Part shown: one piece after another, positions 11,183 to 23,419 of the stretch | Numbering within the stretch: the stretch's first letter is position 1 | How the letters are laid out: each line of letters starts with the position of its first letter | DNA from: Metamycoplasma salivarium | Lineage (GTDB): Bacteria > Bacillota_I > Bacilli_A > Mycoplasmatales > Metamycoplasmataceae | DNA length: 64,000 bases | Assembly (NCBI RefSeq): GCF_900660445.2 | Contig: NZ_LR214938.2 | Span: 558,001-622,000 of the forward strand | Direction of reading: 5' to 3' | The notes under the pieces: generated by a model | Seen by the model: the letters and a program-made list of their open reading frames with translations, nothing else | What the model was told of the DNA's origin: nothing | Databases searched by the model: none | Made by a program: the position numbers and the translations under genes

Positions 11183-12008
11183 GTTTTTTGACAAAAAAGT
11201 CTTTAATTCATGAGGCCCATTGGATAAATTAACCAATAACTTAGTTGCTAGTTTGACTTTTTTAATTATCATTACATTTATTTTATGTATTTTAATTTAC
11301 GTAGCAGTTAAAAGACAAAAACCTAACAAAGCACCATCAACTGGAGTATTACTTGTTGAAGGACTAATTACAATGGGCGATAATTACTCATCAAATTTAG
11401 CAGAAAATAAATTTGACAAAGCCAACCCTTATTTTATTTCACTTTTTTGTTTCTTGTTCTTTGGCCATTTAATTTCATTATTTGGTTTTGCTCCAATGGG
11501 AAGTAATTTATCCGTTGTTTTTGCAGCGACTTGTGTTACTTGACTTGTTACTTTAGGATTAGGTTTTGCATATAAGAAAATAAGACAACTAATTTCTTTA
11601 ATTAATCCAATTGAAATGGCTGGTAATTTTTCACCTTTAATTTCTTTAACATTTAGGTTATTTGGAAATATTATTGGTGGAATTGTTTTAATCACATTAT
11701 TACATCACGCACTAGATAGTTTGTGAGCTAAAATGATTAAAGCATCATCAACTGAATCACCTGCGGTTATTTTAAATCCAATAAAAATGTTGATCACACC
11801 ATTTTTCAATGCTTATTTGGATGTTTTTGTTGGAGCAATTCAAGCATTTGTCTTTATGACTTTAACAATTTCGTATTGGTCGCAAAGTGTTGAAAAAGAA
11901 GTTAAAGAAAAAGTTAAAAAACAAACTAAAAAAGTTAAAAAAGAATTATTGAATCAACAAACGAATTATGAAATTCAAAATAATGTCCAACCTCAACCTC
12001 AAATTTAA
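11175..12008 (+). CDS. atpB: ATP synthase F0 subunit a
   Basis: 277 residues, an integral membrane protein that forms the proton half-channels against the c-ring. The essential arginine helix is visible as SLTFRLFGNIIGG, and the Asn/Pro-containing helices around LINPIEMAGNFSPL are typical. TGA codons at 11211 and 11542 are Trp (NSWGP, VTWLV). A charged Lys-rich tail after residue 240, ending QPQPQI, extends beyond the usual family end. It starts behind GAAAGGAG and overlaps the AtpI-like gene. Confidence 0.93.
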
Positions 12009-12024
12009 TTAAAAGGAGATAGTT

Positions 12025-12303
12025 ATGGAAAATATTATAAATACATTTAGTCCAGAAAAAATTAAAACAGGAGATAGTGGGCTTGCATATGGACTTGCAT
12101 CAGTTTCTGCTGCTGTAGCAGTTTTAGGTTCATCAATTGCCTCAGTTGCACAAGGTATTGGTGTTGCTAAAGCCGTTGAAGCTATTGGAAGAAATCCAGA
12201 AGCTATGTCAAAAATCCGTTCAGTAATGATTATTGGTCTTGCTATTGTTGAAACTGGATCAATTTACTGTTTTATTATTGCTTTATTATTAATTTTCGTA
12301 TAG
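12025..12303 (+). CDS. atpE: ATP synthase F0 subunit c
   Basis: 92 residues, hairpin of two membrane helices forming the rotor ring. The polar loop GRNPEA and the ion-carrying acid in the second helix (IGLAIVETGSIY, Glu) are present. The N-terminal ~20 residues are an extension before the glycine-rich first helix. Strong ribosome site AAAAGGAGAT upstream. Confidence 0.95.
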   Translation: MENIINTFSPEKIKTGDSGLAYGLASVSAAVAVLGSSIASVAQGIGVAKAVEAIGRNPEAMSKIRSVMIIGLAIVETGSIYCFIIALLLIFV

Positions 12304-12319
12304 TTAGGAAGTTATCAAA

Positions 12320-12844
12320 ATGATTAATGCTTCAAAAACTATTACTGACAAAATTAATGAAATTTTTGATGGTCTTAAAGTTAGCTGACCATATTTTGTG
12401 TTTTCATTAATTGCATTAGGTCTTTTAACTTTAATGATTACATTTTTGGTTTACAAACCTGTTAAAAAAATGTTAAAACAAAGACAAACATTTATTCAAA
12501 ATAACATTGATGAATCAATTAAAGCAAAAGAAAAAGCATTGGAAACGCAAGAAAATATTGATAAACAAATTATTGAAGCAAATTTAAAGGTGTCAAATAT
12601 CTTAACTGAAGCTAAATCTGAAAGTGAAAAGATTATTAATGATGGTATTAGTAAAGCTGAAAAGCAAGGAGAAATGTTAATTGAACAAGCTAATATCTTA
12701 GTTGAAAAGAAATATGCTGAATTTGAAAAAGTTCAAAAGAAAATCATTGTTGAAAACGCAGTTGAACTCGCTAAGAAAATTCTAAAACGTGAACTTAAAG
12801 ACAAAGATAATAAAAAACTTGTTCAAGAACTTTTAGAAAGCTAG
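12320..12844 (+). CDS. atpF: ATP synthase F0 subunit b
   Basis: 174 residues: one membrane helix at about residues 24-46 followed by a long charged coiled coil that forms the peripheral stalk. The start at 12320 (MINASKTITDK) places the helix correctly and requires a TGA-Trp (VSWPYF). There is no lipobox cysteine, unlike the lipoprotein b subunits of some mycoplasmas. Fifth position in the operon as expected. Confidence 0.92.
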
Positions 12845-12848
12845 TTTT

Positions 12849-13385
12849 ATGAAGAATTTAAACGAAATAGTTTATAACTGATCTTATGCTTTATTAGATT
12901 TAGCTAAAGAAGAAAACAAACTGCATGATATTACAAGTCAAGTAGTTGAAATTGAGAAAGTGATTAAAGCAAACAAGGAATATTTAAGATATTTAAACAC
13001 TTATAGTGTTGCTTTTGAAACAAAATCAAAATTAATTGATGAAGCTTTTTCAAAATTTAATAAATATGTTGTTAATTTTATCAAATTAGCAATTCAAGCT
13101 AATGTTGCAAAATATTTATTAATTATATTTAAGAAATATATTGAAATGGCAAACAAAGAATTAAACATCAAACATGGAACAATTTATACAACAACTAAAT
13201 TAACTGCAGCTGAAATTGCAAAATTTGAAAAAAAACTTTCTAATAGACTAAAAACTGAAGTTCATCTAGTAAATCAAATTGATGAAAATTTGATTGCAGG
13301 TATAAAAATAAAAGTTGAAGACTATATTTTTGAAAATTCTATTGAAGCATACTTAGACAATTTTCAAAAACAAAGTTCTAATTAA
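12849..13385 (+). CDS. atpH: ATP synthase F1 subunit delta
   Basis: 178 residues, soluble peripheral-stalk protein that joins subunit b to the F1 head. The start MKNLNEIVYNWSYALLDLAKEE matches the family pattern of an aromatic, Ala-rich first helix (YA.AL), and the C-terminal region with LVNQIDENLIAGIKIKVEDYIFE corresponds to the usual 'D..ligG..iri.d...D.S' block. Lies 4 bases after atpF and 9 bases before atpA. Confidence 0.92.
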
Positions 13386-13394
13386 GGAGAAATT

Positions 13395-14966
13395 ATGGCG
13401 ATAAAACCAAATGATTTATCAGCAATTATCAAAGCACAAATCAAAAATTTTGAACAAGATGTCTTTTTTAATGAAGCTGGAAGAGTAATTACTGTCGGTG
13501 ATGGAATTGCTTTAGTTTCTGGACTTGAAAACGTTGAATATGGAGAACTTGTTAAATTTGAGTCTGGTGTTTTTGGAATGGCTTTAAGTTTAGAAGAAGA
13601 TTTAGTTGGTATTGTTGTTTTAGGATCTGATCGTTCAATTGTTGAAACTGACCATGTTTATCGTACCAAGCAAGTTATTTCAACAACTGTTGGTGATGCT
13701 TTATTAGGCAGAGTTGTTAATGCAATGGCTTCTCCTATTGATGGGAAAGGCAAAATTGTAAGTAACATTCAACGTCCTATTTTTAAAATAGCACCTGGAG
13801 TTATGACTCGGGAAGAAGTTAATGAACCATTAAAAACAGGTCTTTTATTAATTGATTCTATGATTCCTATTGGTAAAGGCCAACGTGAATTAATCATCGG
13901 TGATAGGCAAACTGGAAAAACTGCAATTGCAATTGATACAATCTTGAACCAAAAAGGTAAAGATGTTTATTGTATTTATGTTGCAATTGGACAAAAATCA
14001 TCAACCATTTCACAAATTGTCGATAATTTAGCAAAACAAGATGCGATGAAATATACAACAATAGTATCAGCATCTGCATCAGAACCTGCACCTTTGCAAT
14101 ATATAGCACCATATACTGGAATTACTATTGCAGAAGAATGAATGTCAAAAGGTAAAAATGTTTTAATCATTTATGATGATTTATCAAAACATGCTGTCGC
14201 TTATCGGACATTATCATTATTACTACGTCGTCCACCTGGACGTGAAGCATATCCTGGTGATGTTTTCTATTTACACTCGCAACTTTTAGAACGTTCAGGA
14301 AAATTAAACAAAGAAAATTGTGGAGGTTCAATTACAGCCTTACCAATTGTTGAAACACAAGCAGAAGATATCTCAGCTTATATTCCAACTAATATTATTT
14401 CTATAACTGATGGTCAAATATTTACCAAAGAAAATTTATTTAATTCAGGTCAACGACCTGCAATTGATATAGGTTATTCTGTAAGTCGGGTAGGATCTGC
14501 TGCTCAAACTAAACTTATGAAAAAAATTGTTTCAAGTTTGAAACTTGAACTTGCACAATATAACGAAATGCAAGCATTTGCACAATTTGGATCAGATCTT
14601 GATGAATCAACTCGTGATATTTTAAGTCATGGTGCAAAGGTTTATGAACTTTTAAAACAAAGTCAATATTCACCTTACACTGAATTTGAACAAATTATTA
14701 TCTTGTTTACTTCAAAATATAGATTAATTAATCCAATTCCAAAAGAACAAATTTTGAAATATAAATACGAATTAATTAAATATTTCAAACAAGATCCTAA
14801 AGCTAACGCTTTAATTCCAAAAGTTGAAATGGCAAAAGATTGAATTAATCCATTAATTAAGGAACTTTGAGAATCAATCAATAAATTTAATAAAAACTTT
14901 ATTGGTTCAATTCCATATTATAAGAAAGAAAACTTTAAAGAAGTACCTCCTTTAGAATTAAAATAA
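13395..14966 (+). CDS. atpA: ATP synthase F1 subunit alpha
   Basis: 523 residues, with two TGA codons read as Trp (EEWMSK and KDWINP) plus one near the C-terminus. The Walker A motif GDRQTGKT is at about residues 170-177, followed by [15 protein letters not shown] and the regulatory-nucleotide-site features of non-catalytic alpha subunits. Length is normal for the family. Preceded by AAGGAG and followed directly by atpG with a TAATG overlap. Confidence 0.97.
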
Positions 14967-15829
14967 TGGCAAGTTTACAAAAAATTAAACATAGAATTAG
15001 TTCAATTAATTCAACAGAAAAAATTACCAAGGCAATGGAATTAATAGCAACTGCAAAATTTGCTAAAATCAAAAATGATTTAGATCAAGTACATAGTTAC
15101 TATTTAAGTGTTAGAAAAATCTTTTATGACTTACTTAGATATTCAACTCCCAACATTGATGTTTTATTAGATGAATCTGCGACTTTGAAATATGAAAAGA
15201 AAAGAAAACTTTACATTGTTTTTGGTTCAGATTTAGGACTTTGTGGCGCATTTAATACTAATATGCTTAAAAAAATCAATGAAGTTGTTACTGATGAAGA
15301 TATTTTCATCACAATTGGTAGCAAATTGCTAAAAATGCTACAAAAACGTCCAAATACTCACATTATTCAAACATTAACTCAAACTGGCGATGAACCAAAT
15401 TATGAAATTGCAAAAATTCTTGCACAAAAGATTTATGATGTCCTTCAAATCTCTGATTTATCATCAATCTCAGTTATTTACACTAAATATATTAATGCAA
15501 TTGACTCAGAACCAGTTGTTCGTGAAATTTATCCAATCACATTTTTAGAAGAAGAAAAAACCGAACCCATGTTAGATGCATCTTCTTTTGAACCAAATGC
15601 TGATGAAATTATATTTAATTCATTTGTCATGTTTTTTGAAGCTTCAATGTATTATGCATTTTATAACTCAAAATTAGCTGAAATGAGTATGAGAAGAACA
15701 GCTATGGAACAAGCAAGTGATAATGCCCTAGATTTAATTAATGATTTAAAATTAGAGTATAACAGAAACCGTCAAGCTAAAATTACCCAAGAAATTACTG
15801 AAATTGTTGGTGGAGCTAGCTCAGAATAG
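14966..15829 (+). CDS. atpG: ATP synthase F1 subunit gamma
   Basis: 287 residues, the central rotor shaft. The N-terminal helix [31 protein letters not shown] and the C-terminal helix MRRTAMEQASDNALDLI are the conserved coiled-coil halves; FGSDLGLCGAFN marks the central domain. The ATG overlaps the atpA stop. Confidence 0.96.
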   Translation: MASLQKIKHRISSINSTEKITKAMELIATAKFAKIKNDLDQVHSYYLSVRKIFYDLLRYSTPNIDVLLDESATLKYEKKRKLYIVFGSDLGLCGAFNTNMLKKINEVVTDEDIFITIGSKLLKMLQKRPNTHIIQTLTQTGDEPNYEIAKILAQKIYDVLQISDLSSISVIYTKYINAIDSEPVVREIYPITFLEEEKTEPMLDASSFEPNADEIIFNSFVMFFEASMYYAFYNSKLAEMSMRRTAMEQASDNALDLINDLKLEYNRNRQAKITQEITEIVGGASSE

Positions 15830-17359
<1,530 letters not shown>

Positions 17360-17362
17360 ATT

Positions 17363-17740
17363 ATGTCAATAGAAACTAATACAAATACAAATTCAAATAA
17401 TTTTAATTTAATCATCAATACACCTAAAGGACTTTTTTTAGATAAATATGTTTCAATAGCAACTTTCAAAACCACCGAAGGATATCGTGGTATTATGAAA
17501 GATGCTATTGAATTTACTGCCGCTATTGTTCCGTCAAAAATTTATTTAACTTTGGATAATAAAAAAGAACAAATATATTACATTGATCATGGAATAGTAC
17601 ATTTTAAAAATAATGTACTTTCAATCATTGTCAACGATATCTCTGAAAAACCTATTGAAGAAGCTAAATTAAATGCTCCTAAAGATGATAAGTATACAAT
17701 TATTGAAGAAATAAAAATTAAACATAATATTGTGAAATAA
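17363..17740 (+). CDS. atpC: ATP synthase F1 subunit epsilon
   Basis: 125 residues; the beta-sandwich domain is recognisable from NLIINTPKGLFLDKYVSIATFKTTEGYRGIM and IDHGIVHFKNNVLSIIVND. The C-terminal helical hairpin is short. Last gene of the operon, three bases after atpD; the tracrRNA begins only ~20 bases further on. Confidence 0.9.
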   Translation: MSIETNTNTNSNNFNLIINTPKGLFLDKYVSIATFKTTEGYRGIMKDAIEFTAAIVPSKIYLTLDNKKEQIYYIDHGIVHFKNNVLSIIVNDISEKPIEEAKLNAPKDDKYTIIEEIKIKHNIVK

Positions 17741-17756
17741 GTGTTATTATTATAGT

Positions 17757-17852
17757 TGTACAGAACTTATAGCTTACTCAAGTATTGTACGCGCTAAAAT
17801 AAGACGCCTTTATAGGCTGTCGAAATTGCCCCTATCTAGGGGTTTTATTTTT
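17757..17852 (+). ncRNA. tracrRNA of the type II CRISPR system
   Basis: The segment 17767-17799 copies the CRISPR repeat as it stands on the plus strand (TTATAGCTTACTCAA then TATTGTAC then GCGCTAAAA) with one A-to-G change and one missing A. Since the array is read from the minus strand, this is the anti-repeat. It is followed by TAAGAC, a short stem GCC-TTTATA-GGC (17806-17817) resembling the nexus, and a terminator hairpin CCCC-TATCTA-GGGG (17829-17842) with a T-run. Order and strand match tracrRNAs next to cas9. The 5' end is a guess; a TATTATTATAG stretch just upstream may be the promoter. Confidence 0.85.
17829..17852 (+). terminator. Terminator of tracrRNA
   Basis: Stem CCCC/GGGG (17829-17832 with 17839-17842), probably extended by TA pairs, followed by TTTTATTTTTATTTT. 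It forms the 3' end of the tracrRNA and may also end the ATP synthase transcript. Confidence 0.75.
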
Positions 17853-17872
17853 ATTTTAATTGTATAATTAAA

Positions 17873-17878
17873 AAAGTT
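17873..17878 (+). promoter_or_regulatory. -10 element of the cas9 promoter
   Basis: Perfect TATAAT preceded directly by TG, 20 bases before the cas9 ATG and just after the tracrRNA terminator. No clear -35 element. GGAG at 17890-17893 is the ribosome site. Confidence 0.65.
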
Positions 17879-17898
17879 ATAAATTTTTTGGAGTTACT

Positions 17899-20800
17899 AT
17901 GAAAGAAAAAAAGAATGTTATATTAGGTTTTGACTTAGGTGTTGGTTCTGTCGGTTGAGCTATTGTTGATAGTGAAACAAATGATATTATTAAGTTAGGT
18001 TCTAGATTATTTAACGAACCTGAACTTGCTGCAGATCGAAGAGGTTTTCGGGGAATTCGTAGATTAATAAGACGTAGACAATATAGAAATGATAAATTTT
18101 ATCGTTTAATTTTAAAATATAAGGATATATTCGGTTTTGGAAATCGCAAGGATATTGAACAAATGTTTGTTAAGTTGAATAGGAAATATTCTAACATTTT
18201 GGAGTTAAAGATTCTATCTTTAAATAAACAAATTAATGTTCAAGAATTGGTTTGACTGTTGCATGATTACTTAGAAAATCGTGGGTATTTTTATGAAGAT
18301 GTTGACAGCCTAGAAGAAATTGAAAAAAATGATGTTAAAACAACATTATTTCCTTCACAAATACTGTTTAATTTCTATAAAAAATATGGAACAGCTAAAT
18401 CATTTAATAGCTATATAGATGATGAATTTAGATACAATTTTTCAAATAAAAATTGATTGCATGAACTAAATAAATTATTTGAAATTCAAAAAACTGATGC
18501 AAATTTTATAAATGATTATTTAAAGATATTTACTGCTATAAGACCATATGCTAAAGGGCCTGGCAGTATAAATAGTTATTCTGAATATGGAAGATTTAAA
18601 TATAAAGATAATAAACTTGTCGAAGCATATAGCAATATTTGGGAGAAAACTATTGGAAAATGTAGTATTTTTCCATCTGAATTAAGAGCGGTAAAGAATT
18701 GTGCTAGTCATGAAATTTTTAATATTTTAAATGAACTTAATAATTTAAAAAATAGCGAATATTTAGATTGAAGATTAACAAAAGAAAATAAATTAGTAAT
18801 TTTGAATGATTTGCTAAATGAATTTTCAACATCAAAAAGTTACAAAGGTTTAAAAGCAAAGACTTTTATTCCATTTTTAGAAACTTATTGTTTAAATAAT
18901 AATTTGCCCTTTTCATTAGATGAATTGAATAAGATTGATAATCAAGGATTTAATGGATTTAAATACGATAAAGAGACTACAAAACCTGAGTTTGTTGAAA
19001 TTAGAAATATTTTTGAAATTATTAGAGTTTTGGCGGAATTTGGTATTAATACAAATGTATTAACCTTTAATGATGATTTAGTAAAACAATATTATCAATC
19101 AGATTTAAAATATGAACCCACAACTTGAATAACCTTATTTAATAGAATTGTAGATACTTTGAATAATTTCAAAGACAAAGAAAATAGAATTGAAAAATTA
19201 AATATTCTTAAAGAATTGTTTGAATCAATTTTTAATGATATTAAAGATGAGAAACTTGCAAATATTATTGAAGCCATTGCAATTAACAAGAAAATTAAGG
19301 CAAGTACTACTGCATCTTTATCATTAAAAGCTTTAAATTTGTTTTGACCAGAAATGTTAAATACTAATTCAAATTTTGAACAATTGAAATTTAATCCAAG
19401 TTTTTTTTAATAAAGAAGATTACAAAGATAATTTTGAGCAAACTGGTAAGTATATTAATTTAAAAAGTTTAGATAATCAAATTATTCCTCCATCAGTTAA
19501 AGCTACAATAAGAGAAGCTATTAGCATTTTTAATAAAATTAAAAAATTATATTCAAATGAATTTAATATTACAAAAGTTGTTGTTGAATTGGCACGTGAA
19601 AAGAATGATAAAGAACAACGTGATACTATTACTAAAATTAATAATATAAATAAGAAAAGAAAAGAAGATGCTATTAAATTAGTAAATGATTTAGAACCAA
19701 ATTTATTTGATAAAGAATCAATTGAAAAGAAAGCATTTAAAGTTTTTTTATATCAACAACAAGATGGAAGAGATCCATATTCAGGTCAATTTATGAATTT
19801 ACCTGAACTAATAAAAAATGATAACTATTGTGAAATTGATCACATTCTACCCTATTCCAAATCTGCAAATGATTCTATTTCAAATAAAGTTTTGGTTTTA
19901 AAATCTAGCAATCAAATTAAAGGAAATAGAATTCCATATGATTATTTCCAAAATACTGTTTTAGAAAATGGTTGAAATTGACAAGAATATAAAAATTGAG
20001 CTTATAAAGTTATTTTAAATGGTGACTTAACCAAATTTTCAAACAAAAATCAAAGAATACAAAAATACAATAATTTAGTTAAAGAAAAATTTGACGAATA
20101 TGATCAATTAGATTTTTTAAGTAGAAATTTAAATGATACAAGATATGCTACAAAATATTTTCGTGACTTACTAGGGAATTATTCAAAAAATCATAATGAT
20201 GAATTTCGTGTTATTTGTATGAATGGTAGTGTAACATCATATTTTAGAAAAAAAGCTTGTTTAATCAAAGACAGAGATGATTATTCTCATCATGCACAAG
20301 ATGCTTCTATTATTGCGATTATTGCCAATAAATCAAAAAGTATTTTTAATTTGTTATTACATGATGATAGACAAATTAGCTATATGTCTAAAGACGGAAC
20401 CATAAGACTAATGGATAAAGAAACTGGAGAAATTATTGAAGAAGATTTATCTCCAGAAGATCCTAGATTTAATAAAACTGATTTAGCTATTCAAGATATT
20501 GCAGAAACAATTAATGAAAAAATTGCTAATACTATTGGCGATGTTATGTTTTCTAGAAAAACGGTTATAAAAACTAATCCTTCTATTTCAGATCAAACAA
20601 TTTATGGGTATAGAAAAATTAGTGAAGATAGTGATGAAATATTGCAAATTCAAAAATTAAATTTATTTGAAGTTGATGCAAAAAACAAGAAGTCTAAAGA
20701 AAATGTAAAATTGTCTGATTTTTTTGGCGAGAATCCGAAACTTAGAGAAAATTTGTTAATTTATAAGTCTCATAAATCAGAATATGAAAAACTAAATAAT

Positions 20801-21496
20801 ATTTATATGCAATATAAGGAAAAAAATGAAAAAGCTCCATTTACTGCATATATGAAGGATTTAACAAATATTGCTCCAGAAATATTCACTACTAACTTAA
20901 TTAACAACTATATGTCAAATGGTAAGGTAGTTGTGTTTGATCCCACTTCTAAAAAACAAACATTTGTTAAACATTTAAAGTATTTTTTTCCTGACAAAAA
21001 AGATTTAAATGTTGTTTTACTAAACAAAAAACAAAATAATAAATCGTTTGTGGAAAATTTAAAATCAATTGGTGTTCTTGTTTACAAAAACAAAAAAGAT
21101 AAATATGAAATTATTGGAATTAATGCTTTGTTGTATAAATTTAATAATAATGTTAAAAAAAATAAATTATTAATTGAAAATAATTATGACAATTCAATAT
21201 TACAGAAGGTTAAAAATAATAAAAATATTCCAATAGATAATAAACCAATTAGTATTTTATTTTCTAATGGAACTTTATTAAAAAATAAATTGACTAATCA
21301 AATTTTTATAGTAACAAGTTTTACACCATCACTTTCCACTATAGAAATAAAACCGATTTTTATGTCAACCACGAAATATCTAAAAATAATTAAAAATAAA
21401 AAAAGTGCAACAACCAGAATGATATTTACTATAAATTCTTTATTTGATAAATTTGAAATAGTTAATTTAGATGTTATTGGTAATCTTTTTGAGTAG
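17899..21496 (+). pseudogene. cas9: Cas9 nuclease gene, reading frame broken at a T8 tract
   Basis: RNA-guided DNA nuclease, about 1198 residues if the frame is restored. RuvC-I is intact (FDLGVGSVGWAIVD, Asp12), as are the arginine-rich bridge helix (FRGIRRLIRRRQYRN), RuvC-II (VVVELAREKN, about residue 560), the HNH motif (EIDHILPYSK with the following NKVLV, about residue 648) and RuvC-III (YSHHAQDASII, about residue 797). The first 503 codons end at TAA 19408-19410 immediately after a run of eight T (19400-19407); all downstream motifs lie one base later. With seven T the codons would read AGT TTT TTT AAT AAA. Apart from TGA-Trp codons no other lesion is seen. Either a slippage-prone switch, a recent mutation or a read error. 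Confidence 0.9.
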
Positions 21497-21535
21497 AAAA
21501 AAATTTAAAAGACAATTTGAATGTTATAAGTACAT

Positions 21536-21571
21536 TCTTTTTGTTTTACCAATATTGTACGGTACTAAGAC
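21536..21571 (-). repeat. Degenerate leader-distal CRISPR repeat
   Basis: Aligned to the repeat, positions 16-25 (AATATTGTAC) and most of the last seven (ACTAAGAC) match, while the other half is diverged. It is separated from the first perfect repeat by exactly 30 bases (21572-21601), the normal spacer length, so it is the worn terminal repeat. The conserved half is the 5' half of the crRNA repeat. It marks the old end of the array and confirms that the leader is at the opposite, cas1-proximal end. Confidence 0.75.
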
Positions 21572-23419
21572 GTTGGTCTTTGGTTAACTTTTTATTTGCT
21601 TGTTATAGCTTACTCAAATATTGTACAGCGCTAAAACCTTAAAGGAAAATTATAAGAATTAGTTTACGTTATAGCTTACTCAAATATTGTACAGCGCTAA
21701 AACAATTTAAGTTGAGATGGTAATTTTATAGTAGTTATAGCTTACTCAAATATTGTACAGCGCTAAAACGTTATCACAACTATTAAGTTGCTTTAATGAG
21801 TTATAGCTTACTCAAATATTGTACAGCGCTAAAACGTACTTCATATCAATCAATAAAGCAATAATGTTATAGCTTACTCAAATATTGTACAGCGCTAAAA
21901 CTGAATATTTAGAATATATTAAAACGTCTTCGTTATAGCTTACTCAAATATTGTACAGCGCTAAAACATTACAATGATTGAGATAATACTTATTCTAGTT
22001 ATAGCTTACTCAAATATTGTACAGCGCTAAAACTAGCATCAATGGTTAATGTTAATGCTGCAAGTTATAGCTTACTCAAATATTGTACAGCGCTAAAACG
22101 TTATCACAACTATTAAGTTGCTTTAATGAGTTATAGCTTACTCAAATATTGTACAGCGCTAAAACGTACTTCATATCAATCAATAAAGCAATAATGTTAT
22201 AGCTTACTCAAATATTGTACAGCGCTAAAACTGAATATTTAGAATATATTAAAACGTCTTCGTTATAGCTTACTCAAATATTGTACAGCGCTAAAACATT
22301 ACAATGATTGAGATAATACTTATTCTAGTTATAGCTTACTCAAATATTGTACAGCGCTAAAACCTTAAAGGAAAATTATAAGAATTAGTTTACGTTATAG
22401 CTTACTCAAATATTGTACAGCGCTAAAACGTGCTCGCTTTTTCTTAGTTAGATATTAAAGTTATAGCTTACTCAAATATTGTACAGCGCTAAAACGTTAT
22501 CACAACTATTAAGTTGCTTTAATGAGTTATAGCTTACTCAAATATTGTACAGCGCTAAAACGTACTTCATATCAATCAATAAAGCAATAATGTTATAGCT
22601 TACTCAAATATTGTACAGCGCTAAAACAGCTGTAATTCTTTGTTGTTTTCTTGTGTTGTTATAGCTTACTCAAATATTGTACAGCGCTAAAACTTTTGCA
22701 CGTTTTCTAATGATACGTTCAGCGTTATAGCTTACTCAAATATTGTACAGCGCTAAAACGCTTCTCAAATATTCATTTTCTTTAGAGAGGTTATAGCTTA
22801 CTCAAATATTGTACAGCGCTAAAACTTGTTAGTCCTGCTAACTCTACCTTTTTTCGTTATAGCTTACTCAAATATTGTACAGCGCTAAAACATCAAATTA
22901 AATTGAATATCAACAAAATTAGTTATAGCTTACTCAAATATTGTACAGCGCTAAAACTGAATATTTAGAATATATTAAAACGTCTTCGTTATAGCTTACT
23001 CAAATATTGTACAGCGCTAAAACCTGGAATATTACCATAAATTTTTGCGTCAAGTTATAGCTTACTCAAATATTGTACAGCGCTAAAACTATATGTCAAG
23101 AATGTGATGTAATTATAAAGTTATAGCTTACTCAAATATTGTACAGCGCTAAAACTTGTTGGGTTGTTAATCATATCTTGTGTAAGTTATAGCTTACTCA
23201 AATATTGTACAGCGCTAAAACTTTCCTTGTTGTTTTTTTTATATTAAATGAGTTATAGCTTACTCAAATATTGTACAGCGCTAAAACTTTGCTTGTTGTT
23301 TTTTTTATATTAAATGAGTTATAGCTTACTCAAATATTGTACAGCGCTAAAACGAGCAAAACCAACAGGAGCAGGAGAAGAAAGTTATAGCTTACTCAAA
23401 TATTGTACAGCGCTAAAAC
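21536..23419 (-). CRISPR. CRISPR array, 28 perfect 36-base repeats plus one degenerate, 28 spacers of 30 bases
   Basis: Perfect repeats start at 21602 and recur every 66 bases to 23384-23419. On the plus strand each begins GTTATAGCTTACTC and ends CAGCGCTAAAAC; the crRNA-sense repeat (minus strand) starts GTTTTAGCGCTGTAC, typical for type II-A. All 27 spacers between perfect repeats are 30 bases, plus one before the degenerate repeat. Several spacers recur: the block at 21770-21997 is repeated at 22100-22327, its first two members again at 22496-22591, its third again at 22958-22987, and the spacer at 21638 again at 22364. The repeats themselves show no variation. Array direction is inferred from the tracrRNA orientation and the degenerate end. 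Confidence 0.97.

Noticed and set aside
11429-11695. Minus-strand open frame inside atpB
   Set aside because: It mirrors a conserved membrane protein gene and has no start signals; it is a shadow.
13894-14170. Minus-strand open frames inside atpA
   Set aside because: They lie opposite conserved atpA codons and encode low-complexity hydrophobic sequence; shadows.
17741-17852. A leftover single CRISPR repeat upstream of cas9
   Set aside because: The downstream nexus-like stem and terminator hairpin, and the strand opposite to the crRNAs, identify it as tracrRNA.
21638-23383. Self-targeting spacers against this window
   Set aside because: Reading the spacers and their complements against the window by eye I found no match; a proper search is needed and none is claimed.
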